Below, piece after piece: positions 8,247 to 14,768 of a DNA stretch of 19,726 nucleotides. Each line of letters begins with the position of its first letter. Position 1 is the stretch's first letter. Source of the stretch: Synechococcales cyanobacterium PMM_0003 (lineage in GTDB: Bacteria; Cyanobacteriota; Cyanobacteriia; Pseudanabaenales; Pseudanabaenaceae); the NCBI GenBank assembly GCA_949128015.1, contig CASBRC010000388.1, positions 1 to 19,726 on the forward strand. The letters run 5' to 3'. A program made the translations under genes and the position numbers. The notes beneath the pieces were generated by a model. The model was not told where the DNA came from and made no database searches. It saw nothing but the letters and a program-made list of their open reading frames with translations.

Positions 8247-8744
8247 ATGCAATTACAATCTGGACATAATGAAAGTTCGGCGGTTATTTTAAAAAGCACC
8301 GCCCGAATGCTCCTTTCCCATAACTTTGATGTTTCACCTGATATTCTCCCAGAACTTAGTCGAGAAGAATTTACTAAGATTTTTGAGGATGTTTTTAAGA
8401 ATTTTAAAGGAATGCAATGTCGGCAGATCTCTCATCCCCACTGGATTACTGAGGTTTTGTTTCCGATCGCAGATTTTTCGCCAGAACAAGTTGGACAGCT
8501 ATGCGCTCAAGCCATGTCAACCCAAAGACAGCCATTAAATAAAGAGTTTATTCCTGAAATTTTGGTATTGGGTGGCATGAAAACAACTCCCCCAACCAGC
8601 AATTCCCCCAATGCATTACAGCCGCAAGAGTGGGGTGTAGATATTGTCGAAACGCTTTCAGGTGCTACATTTTTGCAAACAATTTCTTGGGATGCCACTG
8701 TCGCCTCAAAACCCTCTGACCAGATCTTTAAGGTTGAACTATAG
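8247..8744 (+). CDS. Hypothetical 165-aa protein upstream of cpeC
   Basis: I do not recognise this protein. It is a soluble-looking 165-residue product with no signal peptide or membrane segment. Residues 1-110 look helical, with LSREEFTKIFEDVFKNFKG and DFSPEQVGQLCAQAMS as likely helices. The segment 111-130 is proline-, serine- and asparagine-rich and probably flexible, and the tail 131-165 looks beta-rich (FLQTISWDATVA). Two cysteines are present, C58 and C86. It lies on the same strand as cpeC but 282 bases upstream, with its own leader, so it may be a separate transcript. Location suggests a possible link to phycobilisomes, but nothing in the protein itself shows this. No clear Shine-Dalgarno motif precedes the ATG. 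Confidence 0.7.
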   Translation: MQLQSGHNESSAVILKSTARMLLSHNFDVSPDILPELSREEFTKIFEDVFKNFKGMQCRQISHPHWITEVLFPIADFSPEQVGQLCAQAMSTQRQPLNKEFIPEILVLGGMKTTPPTSNSPNALQPQEWGVDIVETLSGATFLQTISWDATVASKPSDQIFKVEL

Positions 8745-9026
8745 CGATCGCAATATTTGACAAAATCATTTGTGCAGAATAAGTTCAATTCAGCCGATGT
8801 TCACAAATCTTGATGATCGCAACAACAAGCTTGTAAGAGAATCAATTATGTATGGTTAACCAAATTCGCATGGCGAATAAACTCTAAATAAAAATAATTT
8901 TTGATGCGAAAGGGCTGTGATTAGCTCAAAAGTCCTCGCTGCTTTACTCGCGAGGAGTGTCAAGTCTAGATGAGTTTAGATTTTCTTTGCTTTTTAAAAC
9001 AATTTTATTAACAGGAGATAGCATTA
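8745..9026 (+). promoter_or_regulatory. Upstream region and leader of the cpeCDESTR operon
   Basis: A 282-base gene-free stretch that should hold the promoter of the linker operon. It contains AAGCTTGTAA (8827-8836), then ATCAA (8841-8845) and the palindrome GGTTAACC (8854-8861). The first two elements and the GTTAA core recur in the same order upstream of cpeB. A stem TCCTCGC/GCGAGGA at 8933-8939 and 8950-8956 lies in the probable 5' leader. The Shine-Dalgarno motif AGGAG is 9-13 bases before the cpeC ATG. No -10/-35 pair could be chosen with confidence. Confidence 0.55.
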
Positions 9027-9872
9027 ATGCCTTTTGGTCCAGCTTCACGCTTAGGAGTCAGCCTGTTTGATGAAACCCCTCCCCTTGAGTGGGTTTCTGG
9101 TCATTCGCAAGAAGAGTCCGAAACAATTATTCAAGCCATCTATCGTCAAGTATTGGGTAATGCCTATGTCATGGAGAGCGAAAGACTCACCGTAGCTGAA
9201 TCCCAATTTAAGCGCAATGAATTGAGTGTACGTGAGTTTGTTCGTGCAGTGGCAAAGTCTGACCTCTACTCCTCGCGCTTTTTTACGAGTTGCCCTCGCT
9301 ATCGAGCGATCGAGCTTAACTTCCGTCATTTGTTAGGTCGTCCTCCATTGGATCTTGAGGAAATGCGTGGACATAGCACCATCCTCGATACCCAAGGCTT
9401 TGGCGCAGATATTGATTCTTACATCGATAGCGATGAGTATCAAAATACTTTTGGCGAAAATTTTGTTCCATACATTCGTGGCTACAAGACTGAAGCTTGT
9501 CAGAGTATGGTTCAGTTTACCCATACCTTCCAATTGGTGCGTGGAGCTTCCAGCAGCAGCTTGAAGGGCGATCTTTCTGGTAAGACTCCTAAACTAAATT
9601 CCTTGGTAATTAAAGGCACTCCTGTACCTGTAGTTTCTCCTGCTAGCGATGGTGCAAGATTCTCTGTTCCTGCTGGTTCTGTTAGTTCTGGTGGCATTGG
9701 TGGTAAGGTTTACCGCATCGAAGTTACAGGCTATCAAGGCAAGGCTTTCAGCAAGATTTCTAAGTTCCGTCGTAGCAATCAGGTCTTCTTTGTGCCTTTT
9801 GACCAACTCTCTCAAGAGTATCAACGTATCCACAAACAAGGTGGCGTGATTGCCAGTATTACTTCGGTCTAG
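9027..9872 (+). CDS. cpeC: Phycoerythrin-associated rod linker CpeC
   Basis: A 281-residue phycobilisome linker that joins stacked phycoerythrin hexamers in the rods and tunes their energy transfer. The PBS linker domain (Pfam PF00427 type) covers about residues 20-160, with IIQAIYRQVLGNAYVMESER, LSVREFVRAVAKSDLY, IELNFRHLLGR and SYIDSDEYQNTFGENFVPY. After a serine/proline-rich spacer, a CpcD-like domain (about 226-281; KVYRIEVTGYQG ... GGVIASITSV) ends the protein. The start is fixed by an AGGAG motif ten bases upstream. It is the first gene of cpeCDESTR. A 21-bp hairpin follows its stop codon and could set its dose relative to CpeD and CpeE. The C/D/E labels rest on gene order and length. 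Confidence 0.92.
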   Translation: MPFGPASRLGVSLFDETPPLEWVSGHSQEESETIIQAIYRQVLGNAYVMESERLTVAESQFKRNELSVREFVRAVAKSDLYSSRFFTSCPRYRAIELNFRHLLGRPPLDLEEMRGHSTILDTQGFGADIDSYIDSDEYQNTFGENFVPYIRGYKTEACQSMVQFTHTFQLVRGASSSSLKGDLSGKTPKLNSLVIKGTPVPVVSPASDGARFSVPAGSVSSGGIGGKVYRIEVTGYQGKAFSKISKFRRSNQVFFVPFDQLSQEYQRIHKQGGVIASITSV

Positions 9873-9885
9873 ATTATTGTAACTG

Positions 9886-9934
9886 CTAGATTTTGTTGAA
9901 ACTATGTTTTATTCATAGTTTTGATAAAATCTAG
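9886..9934 (+). terminator. Intercistronic 21-bp hairpin between cpeC and cpeD
   Basis: Arms 9886-9906 and 9914-9934 pair fully at the RNA level, with three G-U pairs, around a 7-base loop. In DNA the G-U pairs make the stem better as + strand RNA than as - strand RNA, as expected of a transcript element. There is no clean T-run, so partial termination, a processing site or 3'-end protection are all possible. Confidence 0.7.
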
Positions 9935-9985
9935 GTTCTGTTATATCTTGTAAAGCTCATTTTTTAAAATCAAACTTAAATTTTC

Positions 9986-10738
9986 ATGTCTTATATAACA
10001 TCACCCGTTGAGTTATGGGCTGGCAGTGGTTTGGACGAAGTTCAAACTGTCATCCGCTCCGTTTACAAACATGTTCTTGGCAATCCGCATGTCATGGATA
10101 GCGAGCGCCTAGTCTCAGCAGAATCGCAATTATGCGATCGCTCCATGACAGTTAGAGAATTCGTTCGTGCTGTTGCCAAGTCTGAATTTTATCGCTCTCG
10201 TTATTTTGAGTCCTGCGCTCCTTACCGCTTTGTGGAATTAAACTTTATCCATTTGCTAGGTCGCGCTCCTCAAGATCAAAGAGAAGTCTCTGAGCATATC
10301 GTCCGATGTGTTGCCGAAGGCTACGATGCTGAGATTGATTCTTACATCGACAGCGATGAATACCAAGCTGCTTTTGGCGAAAACATCGTACCTTACAATC
10401 GCGGTACGAGCAGTGCAGCGAATCCTAAGCAAGTTGGTTACAACCGCATGTTTGCTCTTGATCGCGGGCCTGCTCAAGTCGATAGCTCTGTACAAGCATC
10501 TCAGCTTGTCTATGCTGTTGCGACCAATAGCTCAACTGCGATTAAGGCTTCTACCAACACCGTAATTGGTTCTGGCACTGAAAAGCGTTTCAAGATCGTA
10601 GTTTCTGGTTCTAAATTTGACACTTCTCGTCGTGTTAGTGCCACTGAGTACATCGTCTCTGCTAGCAAGATGACCCCACAAATCCAACGCATTAATCGTA
10701 CTTCTGGCAAAATTGTCAGTATTACTGAAATTATCTAG
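9986..10738 (+). CDS. cpeD: Phycoerythrin-associated rod linker CpeD
   Basis: A 250-residue rod linker closely related to its two neighbours. The linker domain covers about residues 10-150 (VIRSVYKHVLGNPHVMDSER, MTVREFVRAVAKSEFYRSRY, VELNFIHLLGRAPQDQ, DSYIDSDEYQAAFGENIVPY). The CpcD-like C-terminal domain is at about 197-250 (KRFKIVVSG ... SGKIVSITEI). It lacks the N-terminal extension seen in CpeC. The gene lies 113 bases after cpeC with a long hairpin between, and no strong Shine-Dalgarno motif precedes the ATG. Its product should link a more distal or central PE hexamer in the rod. Assignment as CpeD rather than CpeE rests on order. Confidence 0.9.
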   Translation: MSYITSPVELWAGSGLDEVQTVIRSVYKHVLGNPHVMDSERLVSAESQLCDRSMTVREFVRAVAKSEFYRSRYFESCAPYRFVELNFIHLLGRAPQDQREVSEHIVRCVAEGYDAEIDSYIDSDEYQAAFGENIVPYNRGTSSAANPKQVGYNRMFALDRGPAQVDSSVQASQLVYAVATNSSTAIKASTNTVIGSGTEKRFKIVVSGSKFDTSRRVSATEYIVSASKMTPQIQRINRTSGKIVSITEII

Positions 10739-10836
10739 AGCTTCTTGTGGCGTGGGTGAGTATTACTCACACACTTTCTGCTATCTATTTAACTCAATTT
10801 TTTATCATTTTTTTAGATTTACAAGGAATTAATACT

Positions 10837-11592
10837 ATGCTTTGGATCGAAACTGAAACCGTTGAATTGCGTCCTAACGCCACTGAAGATGACTTGCAAG
10901 CAGTGATCCGTGCTGTGTATCGTCAAGTTCTGGGCAACGCTCATGTGTTGGAAAGCCAAAGACTGACTAGCGCTGAGTCCAAATTGCGTAATGGCGATAT
11001 TACCGTTGCTGGTTTTGTCAGAGAAGTTGCTCAGTCAGAACTATACAGTTCACTCTTTTTTGAAAATTCTTCCCCTTACCGTTTCATTGAGTTGAACTTC
11101 AAACATTTACTTGGTCGCGCACCACAAGATCAAGCAGAGATTGCTGAACATGTGCAAACCTACATCAACCACAGCTACGCGGCTGAAATCAATTCTTACA
11201 TTGACAGTGATGAGTATGTCAGCAGCTTTGGTGAAAATACAGTACCTTCCGCTCGTGGTAATCGTACTCAAGCTGGCTCGAAAAACGTTAACTTCAATCG
11301 AACCTTTGCCTTGTCTCGTGGTTTTGCCTCTAGCGATGCAGCTGGAGCCGCAAAACTAATCGGTGACATTGGCGGCAATCTACCCACTAAGATTGTGATC
11401 CCCGCAGGTGGATCTGGTGCTTCTAGCAGTAGAGGTAAGCGTTTCCGTGTTGCAGTTACCAAGGCTAATTCTGGAATTCGTGTCACTCAAAGCGTTACTA
11501 CCTACGAGGTTGGCTACAGTCAGCTTTCTAGCAAGATTCAGAACATTCAGAAAACTGGTGGCAAGATTCTTCGCATTACTGAAGTAGCTTAG
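10837..11592 (+). CDS. cpeE: Phycoerythrin-associated rod linker CpeE
   Basis: A 251-residue rod linker with linker domain at about residues 15-160 (VIRAVYRQVLGNAHVLESQR, FIELNFKHLLGRAPQDQ, NSYIDSDEYVSSFGENTVP) and CpcD-like domain at about 200-251 (GKRFRVAVT ... GGKILRITEV). An open frame reaches back to a GTG at 10747, but its first 30 residues are hydrophobic and unlike any linker. The ATG at 10837 has AAGGA about ten bases upstream and gives a protein the same size as CpeD, so I use it. The 98-base spacer after cpeD has a small GTGAGTA/TACTCAC palindrome (10756-10770). A MITE-like element lies downstream, before cpeS. Confidence 0.92.
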   Translation: MLWIETETVELRPNATEDDLQAVIRAVYRQVLGNAHVLESQRLTSAESKLRNGDITVAGFVREVAQSELYSSLFFENSSPYRFIELNFKHLLGRAPQDQAEIAEHVQTYINHSYAAEINSYIDSDEYVSSFGENTVPSARGNRTQAGSKNVNFNRTFALSRGFASSDAAGAAKLIGDIGGNLPTKIVIPAGGSGASSSRGKRFRVAVTKANSGIRVTQSVTTYEVGYSQLSSKIQNIQKTGGKILRITEVA

Positions 11593-11600
11593 TGACTGAT

Positions 11601-11741
11601 GTTACGCAGAAGTTGCTAAAGCCCTCATCTCCCAACCCCTTCTCCCGCAGGAGAAGGGGAGCAAGGCTCAGTTGTTTTCTTGTTCCCCTCTCCCTCAGGG
11701 AGAGGGGCTAGGGGTGAGGGTCTTAGGATTTTCTACGTAAC
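11601..11741. mobile_element. MITE-like 141-bp element between cpeE and cpeS
   Basis: The ends GTTACGCAGA (11601-11610) and TCTACGTAAC (11732-11741) are inverted repeats with one mismatch, and the similarity continues inward for nearly 40 bases (CCCTCATCTCC / GGGGTGAGGG). Inside are two strong hairpins, 11636-11659 and 11685-11707, with CCCTTCTCC-type and CCCTCTCCC-type arms. The pyrimidine-rich CCCTCTCC/GGAGAGGG motif is a well-known type of dispersed cyanobacterial repeat. It has no coding capacity. It splits the linker half of the operon from the lyase half. Confidence 0.75.
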
Positions 11742-11790
11742 TAAAAAGACTTGCATTAAACTCTGAACTGTACAAATTCAAATTAAATAA

Positions 11791-12336
11791 ATGCTCGATA
11801 TTCAGCAATTTGTGGCAAACTCAATTGGCAATTGGCGATCGCAACGTAGCGCTCACCATATGATATTTAGCCACTTTGAAGCTGTACAGTCTGAGATTGC
11901 GATCGCCTCTATGTCCGTTGACGATCCTGAAGTGATCGCACTATGTGAGATGAATAGCATTGATCGCAAGCTAGCAGTGTCACCATTTCGGATGACTTGG
12001 GCAGGACAATCGGACTGGGATGAAAACGAGGCTCTCAAAGGTACTTGTATTCTCGTGCCGATTCCTGATCTTGAGCATCTCAATCGCGGCAAGCTGTTGC
12101 GAGATCAGGGCTATGCAGAAGAAATTCCTGCGGTGGGTGACTATCACTTTACCGACGATGATACGTTTGTCTTGATTACAGCTTATGATCGCGCTGCTGC
12201 CGAAGAAAAAATCTGGTTTGTCAATCCCAATGTGCGCTGCCGCGTGTCGCTAATCAAAACTAGTGCTGGCAGTGGAGTTGTGACCGCCTCGTTTTCTTCA
12301 GAGATTCGTCAGCTTGTCAAAGAAGCCACAGACTAA
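11791..12336 (+). CDS. cpeS: Phycoerythrobilin lyase CpeS
   Basis: A 181-residue lyase of the CpcS/CpeS family, a lipocalin-like beta-barrel. These enzymes attach phycoerythrobilin to the central cysteine of phycobiliproteins (consensus Cys-82), which in this window corresponds to C80 of CpeB and possibly C82 of CpeA. Visible family features are the N-terminal FVANSIGNWRSQRSAHH, the strands VQSEIAIASM and FRMTWAGQSDWDE, GTCILVPIPD, and the late segment EEKIWFVNPNVRCRVSLIKT. The protein is cytosolic. It is in the cpeCDESTR position, 12 bases before cpeT, so the two are surely co-transcribed. A 198-base spacer with an inserted repeat element separates it from cpeE and could weaken or uncouple its expression. 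Confidence 0.93.
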   Translation: MLDIQQFVANSIGNWRSQRSAHHMIFSHFEAVQSEIAIASMSVDDPEVIALCEMNSIDRKLAVSPFRMTWAGQSDWDENEALKGTCILVPIPDLEHLNRGKLLRDQGYAEEIPAVGDYHFTDDDTFVLITAYDRAAAEEKIWFVNPNVRCRVSLIKTSAGSGVVTASFSSEIRQLVKEATD

Positions 12337-12348
12337 AATTAACCAGCC

Positions 12349-12966
12349 ATGACCTTGCTAGATAGACCTACAAATAACGTATCAACCGACTTAGTAACCC
12401 TAGCTTGTTGGATGTCAGGGGATTTTAGCAACTACAAACAGGCTTCTCACAATCCCAAAGATTTTGCTCATGTTCATGCCTTTTTCCGTCCTTTGCCACT
12501 GGAATTTTTCTCTGGAATTGGACTTTATTCAGAACAGGTTTATGACTACGATCTTTGGACTCCCTATCGACAAGGTGTGCATCGTTTAGTCGATCGCGGC
12601 GACGAGATTTATGTCGAAAACTACAGTTTAACAAACGCCATGCTTTATGCAGGCTCAGGACGCGACTTAAATATCCTCAAAACATTAACTCCAGACTGTA
12701 TCGAACGTCGATATAACTGCTCAATGGTTTTCAAAAAGGATGGCGATCGCTTTTTGGGCAATGTAGAAGGAAATCAATGTTTAATTGAAAAAAAAGGTTG
12801 TCAAACCTATCTGGATAGTTATGTGGAAGTCACAGAAACTACTTTCTTAAGTTTAGACAAAGGCTTAGATGTGAATACCCATCAACAGTTATGGGGTTCT
12901 ACTTTCGGAGCATTTAGATTTGAAAAAATTCAGAATTTTGCCAATGAAGTCCCAACTATCTGTTGA
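12349..12966 (+). CDS. cpeT: Phycoerythrobilin lyase CpeT
   Basis: A 205-residue lyase of the CpcT/CpeT family. Members attach bilin to the third beta-subunit site, here C165 of CpeB. Family features seen in order are LACWMSGDFSNYKQA, HVHAFFRPLP, GLYSEQVYDYDLWTPYRQGV, EIYVENYSL, RRYNCSMVFKKDGDRFLG, NQCLIEKKGCQTYLDSYVEV and LDKGLDVNTHQQLWGSTFG. The GRD-C-x(n)-YNCSMVF and DRGLD regions are typical. It is full length. It follows cpeS by 12 bases and its end lies within a frame that opens into cpeR, so the three are one transcription unit. The single-site role is established for F. diplosiphon CpeT; transfer to this protein is by homology. Confidence 0.93.
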   Translation: MTLLDRPTNNVSTDLVTLACWMSGDFSNYKQASHNPKDFAHVHAFFRPLPLEFFSGIGLYSEQVYDYDLWTPYRQGVHRLVDRGDEIYVENYSLTNAMLYAGSGRDLNILKTLTPDCIERRYNCSMVFKKDGDRFLGNVEGNQCLIEKKGCQTYLDSYVEVTETTFLSLDKGLDVNTHQQLWGSTFGAFRFEKIQNFANEVPTIC

Positions 12967-12997
12967 AACATCTCTTAATTCACTTATTCCTAATGGA

Positions 12998-13303
12998 ATG
13001 CTTCCGCCCATTGCTGAAAAAAAGCTTCAATGCTGGATACGCAGTCGCCATGCTATCTGTTCGGGTAATCTCTTTGTTTTTGAGACTGTCGATTATTCAG
13101 CAACTGAGCGTTTTACAGAATGCATCGCGGCTTTAGGTGGTGCGGTGATTTCAGTCGAGTCGATTGGCAAAATTTGGATCGGCGATTGTCGTCAAGTCAT
13201 CCTCTATCGAGCTAAAGCCAGCCTGCATACTCCCCATCACAACTTAAAGCAATATTGGATTAAGTATGGGAGTTTTCGGACAAGATTTGATGATCAAGTT
13301 TAA
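12998..13303 (+). CDS. cpeR: CpeR, activator of phycoerythrin gene expression
   Basis: A 101-residue protein starting MLPPIAEKKLQCWIRSRH, continuing FVFETVDYSATERFTECIAA, KIWIGDCRQVILYRAKASL and HTPHHNLKQYWIKYGSFRTR. This is CpeR, which in Fremyella diplosiphon is made from the linker operon and is needed to switch on cpeBA. It has no known DNA-binding motif. The open frame also offers ATG at 12944, which would overlap cpeT by 23 bases, and one at 12920. I use 12998 because the conserved family sequence begins there; neither start has a clear Shine-Dalgarno motif, so translational coupling to cpeT is likely. CpeR links the two halves of this locus: the + strand operon encodes the activator for the - strand cpeBA operon. 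Confidence 0.9.
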   Translation: MLPPIAEKKLQCWIRSRHAICSGNLFVFETVDYSATERFTECIAALGGAVISVESIGKIWIGDCRQVILYRAKASLHTPHHNLKQYWIKYGSFRTRFDDQV

Positions 13304-13314
13304 AATAAGCTACC

Positions 13315-13411
13315 TACTCCCTTCCCAGTGAAAGATTAGACGTTGCGGCGCTCCGCGCCGTAACGATAATTTTTGGATTTTAATGTCTATTTTTATACTA
13401 GGAAGGGAGTA
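13315..13411. repeat. 97-bp inverted-repeat element after cpeR
   Basis: TACTCCCTTCC (13315-13325) pairs perfectly with GGAAGGGAGTA (13401-13411). Inside, a second hairpin at 13341-13365 (CGTTGCGGCGC / GCGCCGTAACG, one mismatch, loop TCC) has the same GC-rich apex type as other hairpins here. It starts 12 bases after the cpeR stop codon, so it may act as the operon's 3' end. No T-run follows it. Confidence 0.6.
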
Positions 13412-13496
13412 ATTGGTAACTCGATCTGCGAAGATTGACATTATAACAATCTGTTTTCAAAGTTAAATTCTAATTAATTATATAAATAAACAAAAT

Positions 13497-13733
13497 ATGT
13501 CTGAAAGTACCGAAACTGCTCCTGTTGAGCAAGCAACCTTAGAAGAACTAACCGAAATGATTGCCGAATTAGCGCAATACCGCGATCGCTTGGTTAACGA
13601 AACTTTGGCGATGGCACAAAAAGCAAAAATCATGAAAGCGCAAGCTCTTTCGCATCTAGAACCTAGCCTAGCCGAAATTGATGTGCAAATTCAGGGGCTA
13701 CGCCAACAGCAAGAAATTTTAAACTCTAAATAA
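13497..13733 (+). CDS. Small coiled-coil protein upstream of the CpeF-like lyase gene
   Basis: A 78-residue protein I cannot assign to a family. It is almost wholly helical by composition. Residues 13-78 show heptad-like spacing of leucine, isoleucine and alanine (LEELTEMIAELAQYRDRLV, IDVQIQGLRQQQEIL), suggesting two coiled-coil helices joined near the middle (LSHLEPS). It has no cysteine and no membrane segment. It ends 31 bases before the ATG of the CpeF-like gene, so the two are almost certainly co-transcribed. That pairing suggests a scaffold, adaptor or chaperone for the lyase or its phycoerythrin substrate; this is inference from position only. The 193 bases upstream contain an inverted repeat and an AT-rich leader. 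Confidence 0.72.
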   Translation: MSESTETAPVEQATLEELTEMIAELAQYRDRLVNETLAMAQKAKIMKAQALSHLEPSLAEIDVQIQGLRQQQEILNSK

Positions 13734-13764
13734 ATTGATTGACCAATATCGCGATCGCAAATTT

Positions 13765-14679
13765 ATGACCAGCCAATCTTTTAATCTAGAAACATCTATT
13801 AATGATGAACCAATCTTAATCGCTCAAGCGCTCAACGATGCAATAGTTGCTGAAGTTAATGAACAGATTACTTTAGGGACTTTTGATGATTCAGACATAG
13901 AGGTGCTGCAAAAGTTGGTGAATGGTTTAGCGGATAAACGTGGATTGGTAAGGCTGAGATTTGCTGAAACTTTAGCCGAGATTGGCGAACCTGCGACACC
14001 TCTGTTAATTGAAGCTTTAGCTAATGATCCAAATGAAGTTATGCGTCGCGCTGCCGCGAAAACTTTAACTTTAATTGCCGATCCGATGGCGATTCCCACC
14101 TTACTCCATTCCTTTTTAAACGATCGCGATACAGTGGTGAAGAATTCTGCCGCAGGGGCTTTGGCAAGAATCGGACAAGCTGCTGCTCCTGCTTTGTTAG
14201 ATATTCTTGCTTCTCCTGAACAACCTGAAGATACTAAAGGTTTGGCGGCGTGGGCTTTAGCATTTATGGGTTCGGAAGCGGCGGAATATCTATATCAAGC
14301 TTTGGATTCATCTTCTCTCGATGTACGTTGTGCGGTAATTGGTGCGATCGGTCGGGTTGCTCAAGAACAGTCGGACGATAAATCCTGCAATATTTTAATT
14401 AATGCCCTGACCGATCCAGAACCAATTATTCGTAACGAAGCGGCTTCTGTATTAGGACAAGTCAATCATCTTCCCTCTGTACCACATTTGATTTTGGCGG
14501 TTCAAGATACTGATTTAGATGTCAGAAAAGCGGCGATTAATTCTCTCGGTAAAATTGGCGATCGCATGGCGATCGCACCATTACAAGCAGTGCTAAATGA
14601 TCAACATGAAGTGGTGCGCGTTTTGGCGAGATTAGCGATCGCTCAGATCGAGCGTCAGTCGGAAGATGACGATTATTGA
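13765..14679 (+). CDS. cpeF: HEAT-repeat phycoerythrobilin lyase, CpeF-like
   Basis: A 304-residue PBS-lyase HEAT-repeat protein. From about residue 50 to the end it is built of 30-residue helical repeats: VRLRFAETLAEIGEPATPLL, VMRRAAAKTLTLIADPMA, VVKNSAAGALARIGQAAAPA, GLAAWALAFMGSEAAEYL, VRCAVIGAIGRVAQ, IRNEAASVLGQV, VRKAAINSLGKIGDR, VRVLARLAIAQIE. Proteins of this size and layout in phycoerythrin loci are CpeF (also called MpeV-like), the F. diplosiphon lyase that ties phycoerythrobilin to the two-cysteine site of beta-PE, here C48/C59. CpeE/F-type or MpeU-type HEAT lyases cannot be fully excluded by eye, but the locus would otherwise lack an enzyme for that site. An upstream TTG at 13735 would add ten residues; the ATG is preferred. 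Confidence 0.72.
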   Translation: MTSQSFNLETSINDEPILIAQALNDAIVAEVNEQITLGTFDDSDIEVLQKLVNGLADKRGLVRLRFAETLAEIGEPATPLLIEALANDPNEVMRRAAAKTLTLIADPMAIPTLLHSFLNDRDTVVKNSAAGALARIGQAAAPALLDILASPEQPEDTKGLAAWALAFMGSEAAEYLYQALDSSSLDVRCAVIGAIGRVAQEQSDDKSCNILINALTDPEPIIRNEAASVLGQVNHLPSVPHLILAVQDTDLDVRKAAINSLGKIGDRMAIAPLQAVLNDQHEVVRVLARLAIAQIERQSEDDDY

Positions 14680-14768
14680 CATTTACGGAATCTACTCATT
14701 GCTGATTTAATGAATGGTAACCGAAAGTGGCTTTCGAGTCTCTCCACAAAACCCGAAAGAAATCAGGC

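Noticed and set aside
8985..8995. Near match to the CcaR G-box (CTTTNCNATTT) just upstream of cpeC
   Set aside because: One fixed position differs, the site is only about 30 bases before the ATG, and it overlaps a T-rich run. In known cases the G-box lies upstream of the promoter, often as a direct repeat; none is seen here.
9594..9849. Open frames on both strands inside the cpeC spacer region
   Set aside because: They are low-complexity shadows of the serine/valine-rich cpeC coding sequence, with no start signal and no homology.
10747..10836. GTG-started N-terminal extension of cpeE
   Set aside because: The extra 30 residues are hydrophobic and unlike any rod linker, whereas the ATG at 10837 has a Shine-Dalgarno motif and gives the normal family length.
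11618..11730. CRISPR-like or rho-independent terminator interpretation of the C/G-rich repeats after cpeE
   Set aside because: There are inverted, not regularly spaced direct repeats, no spacers, and the ends form one terminal inverted-repeat pair; a MITE-like element explains the whole better.
12920..12997. Longer starts for cpeR (12920 or 12944)
   Set aside because: They overlap cpeT, lack a Shine-Dalgarno motif, and precede the conserved family sequence. The 12944 start is still possible.
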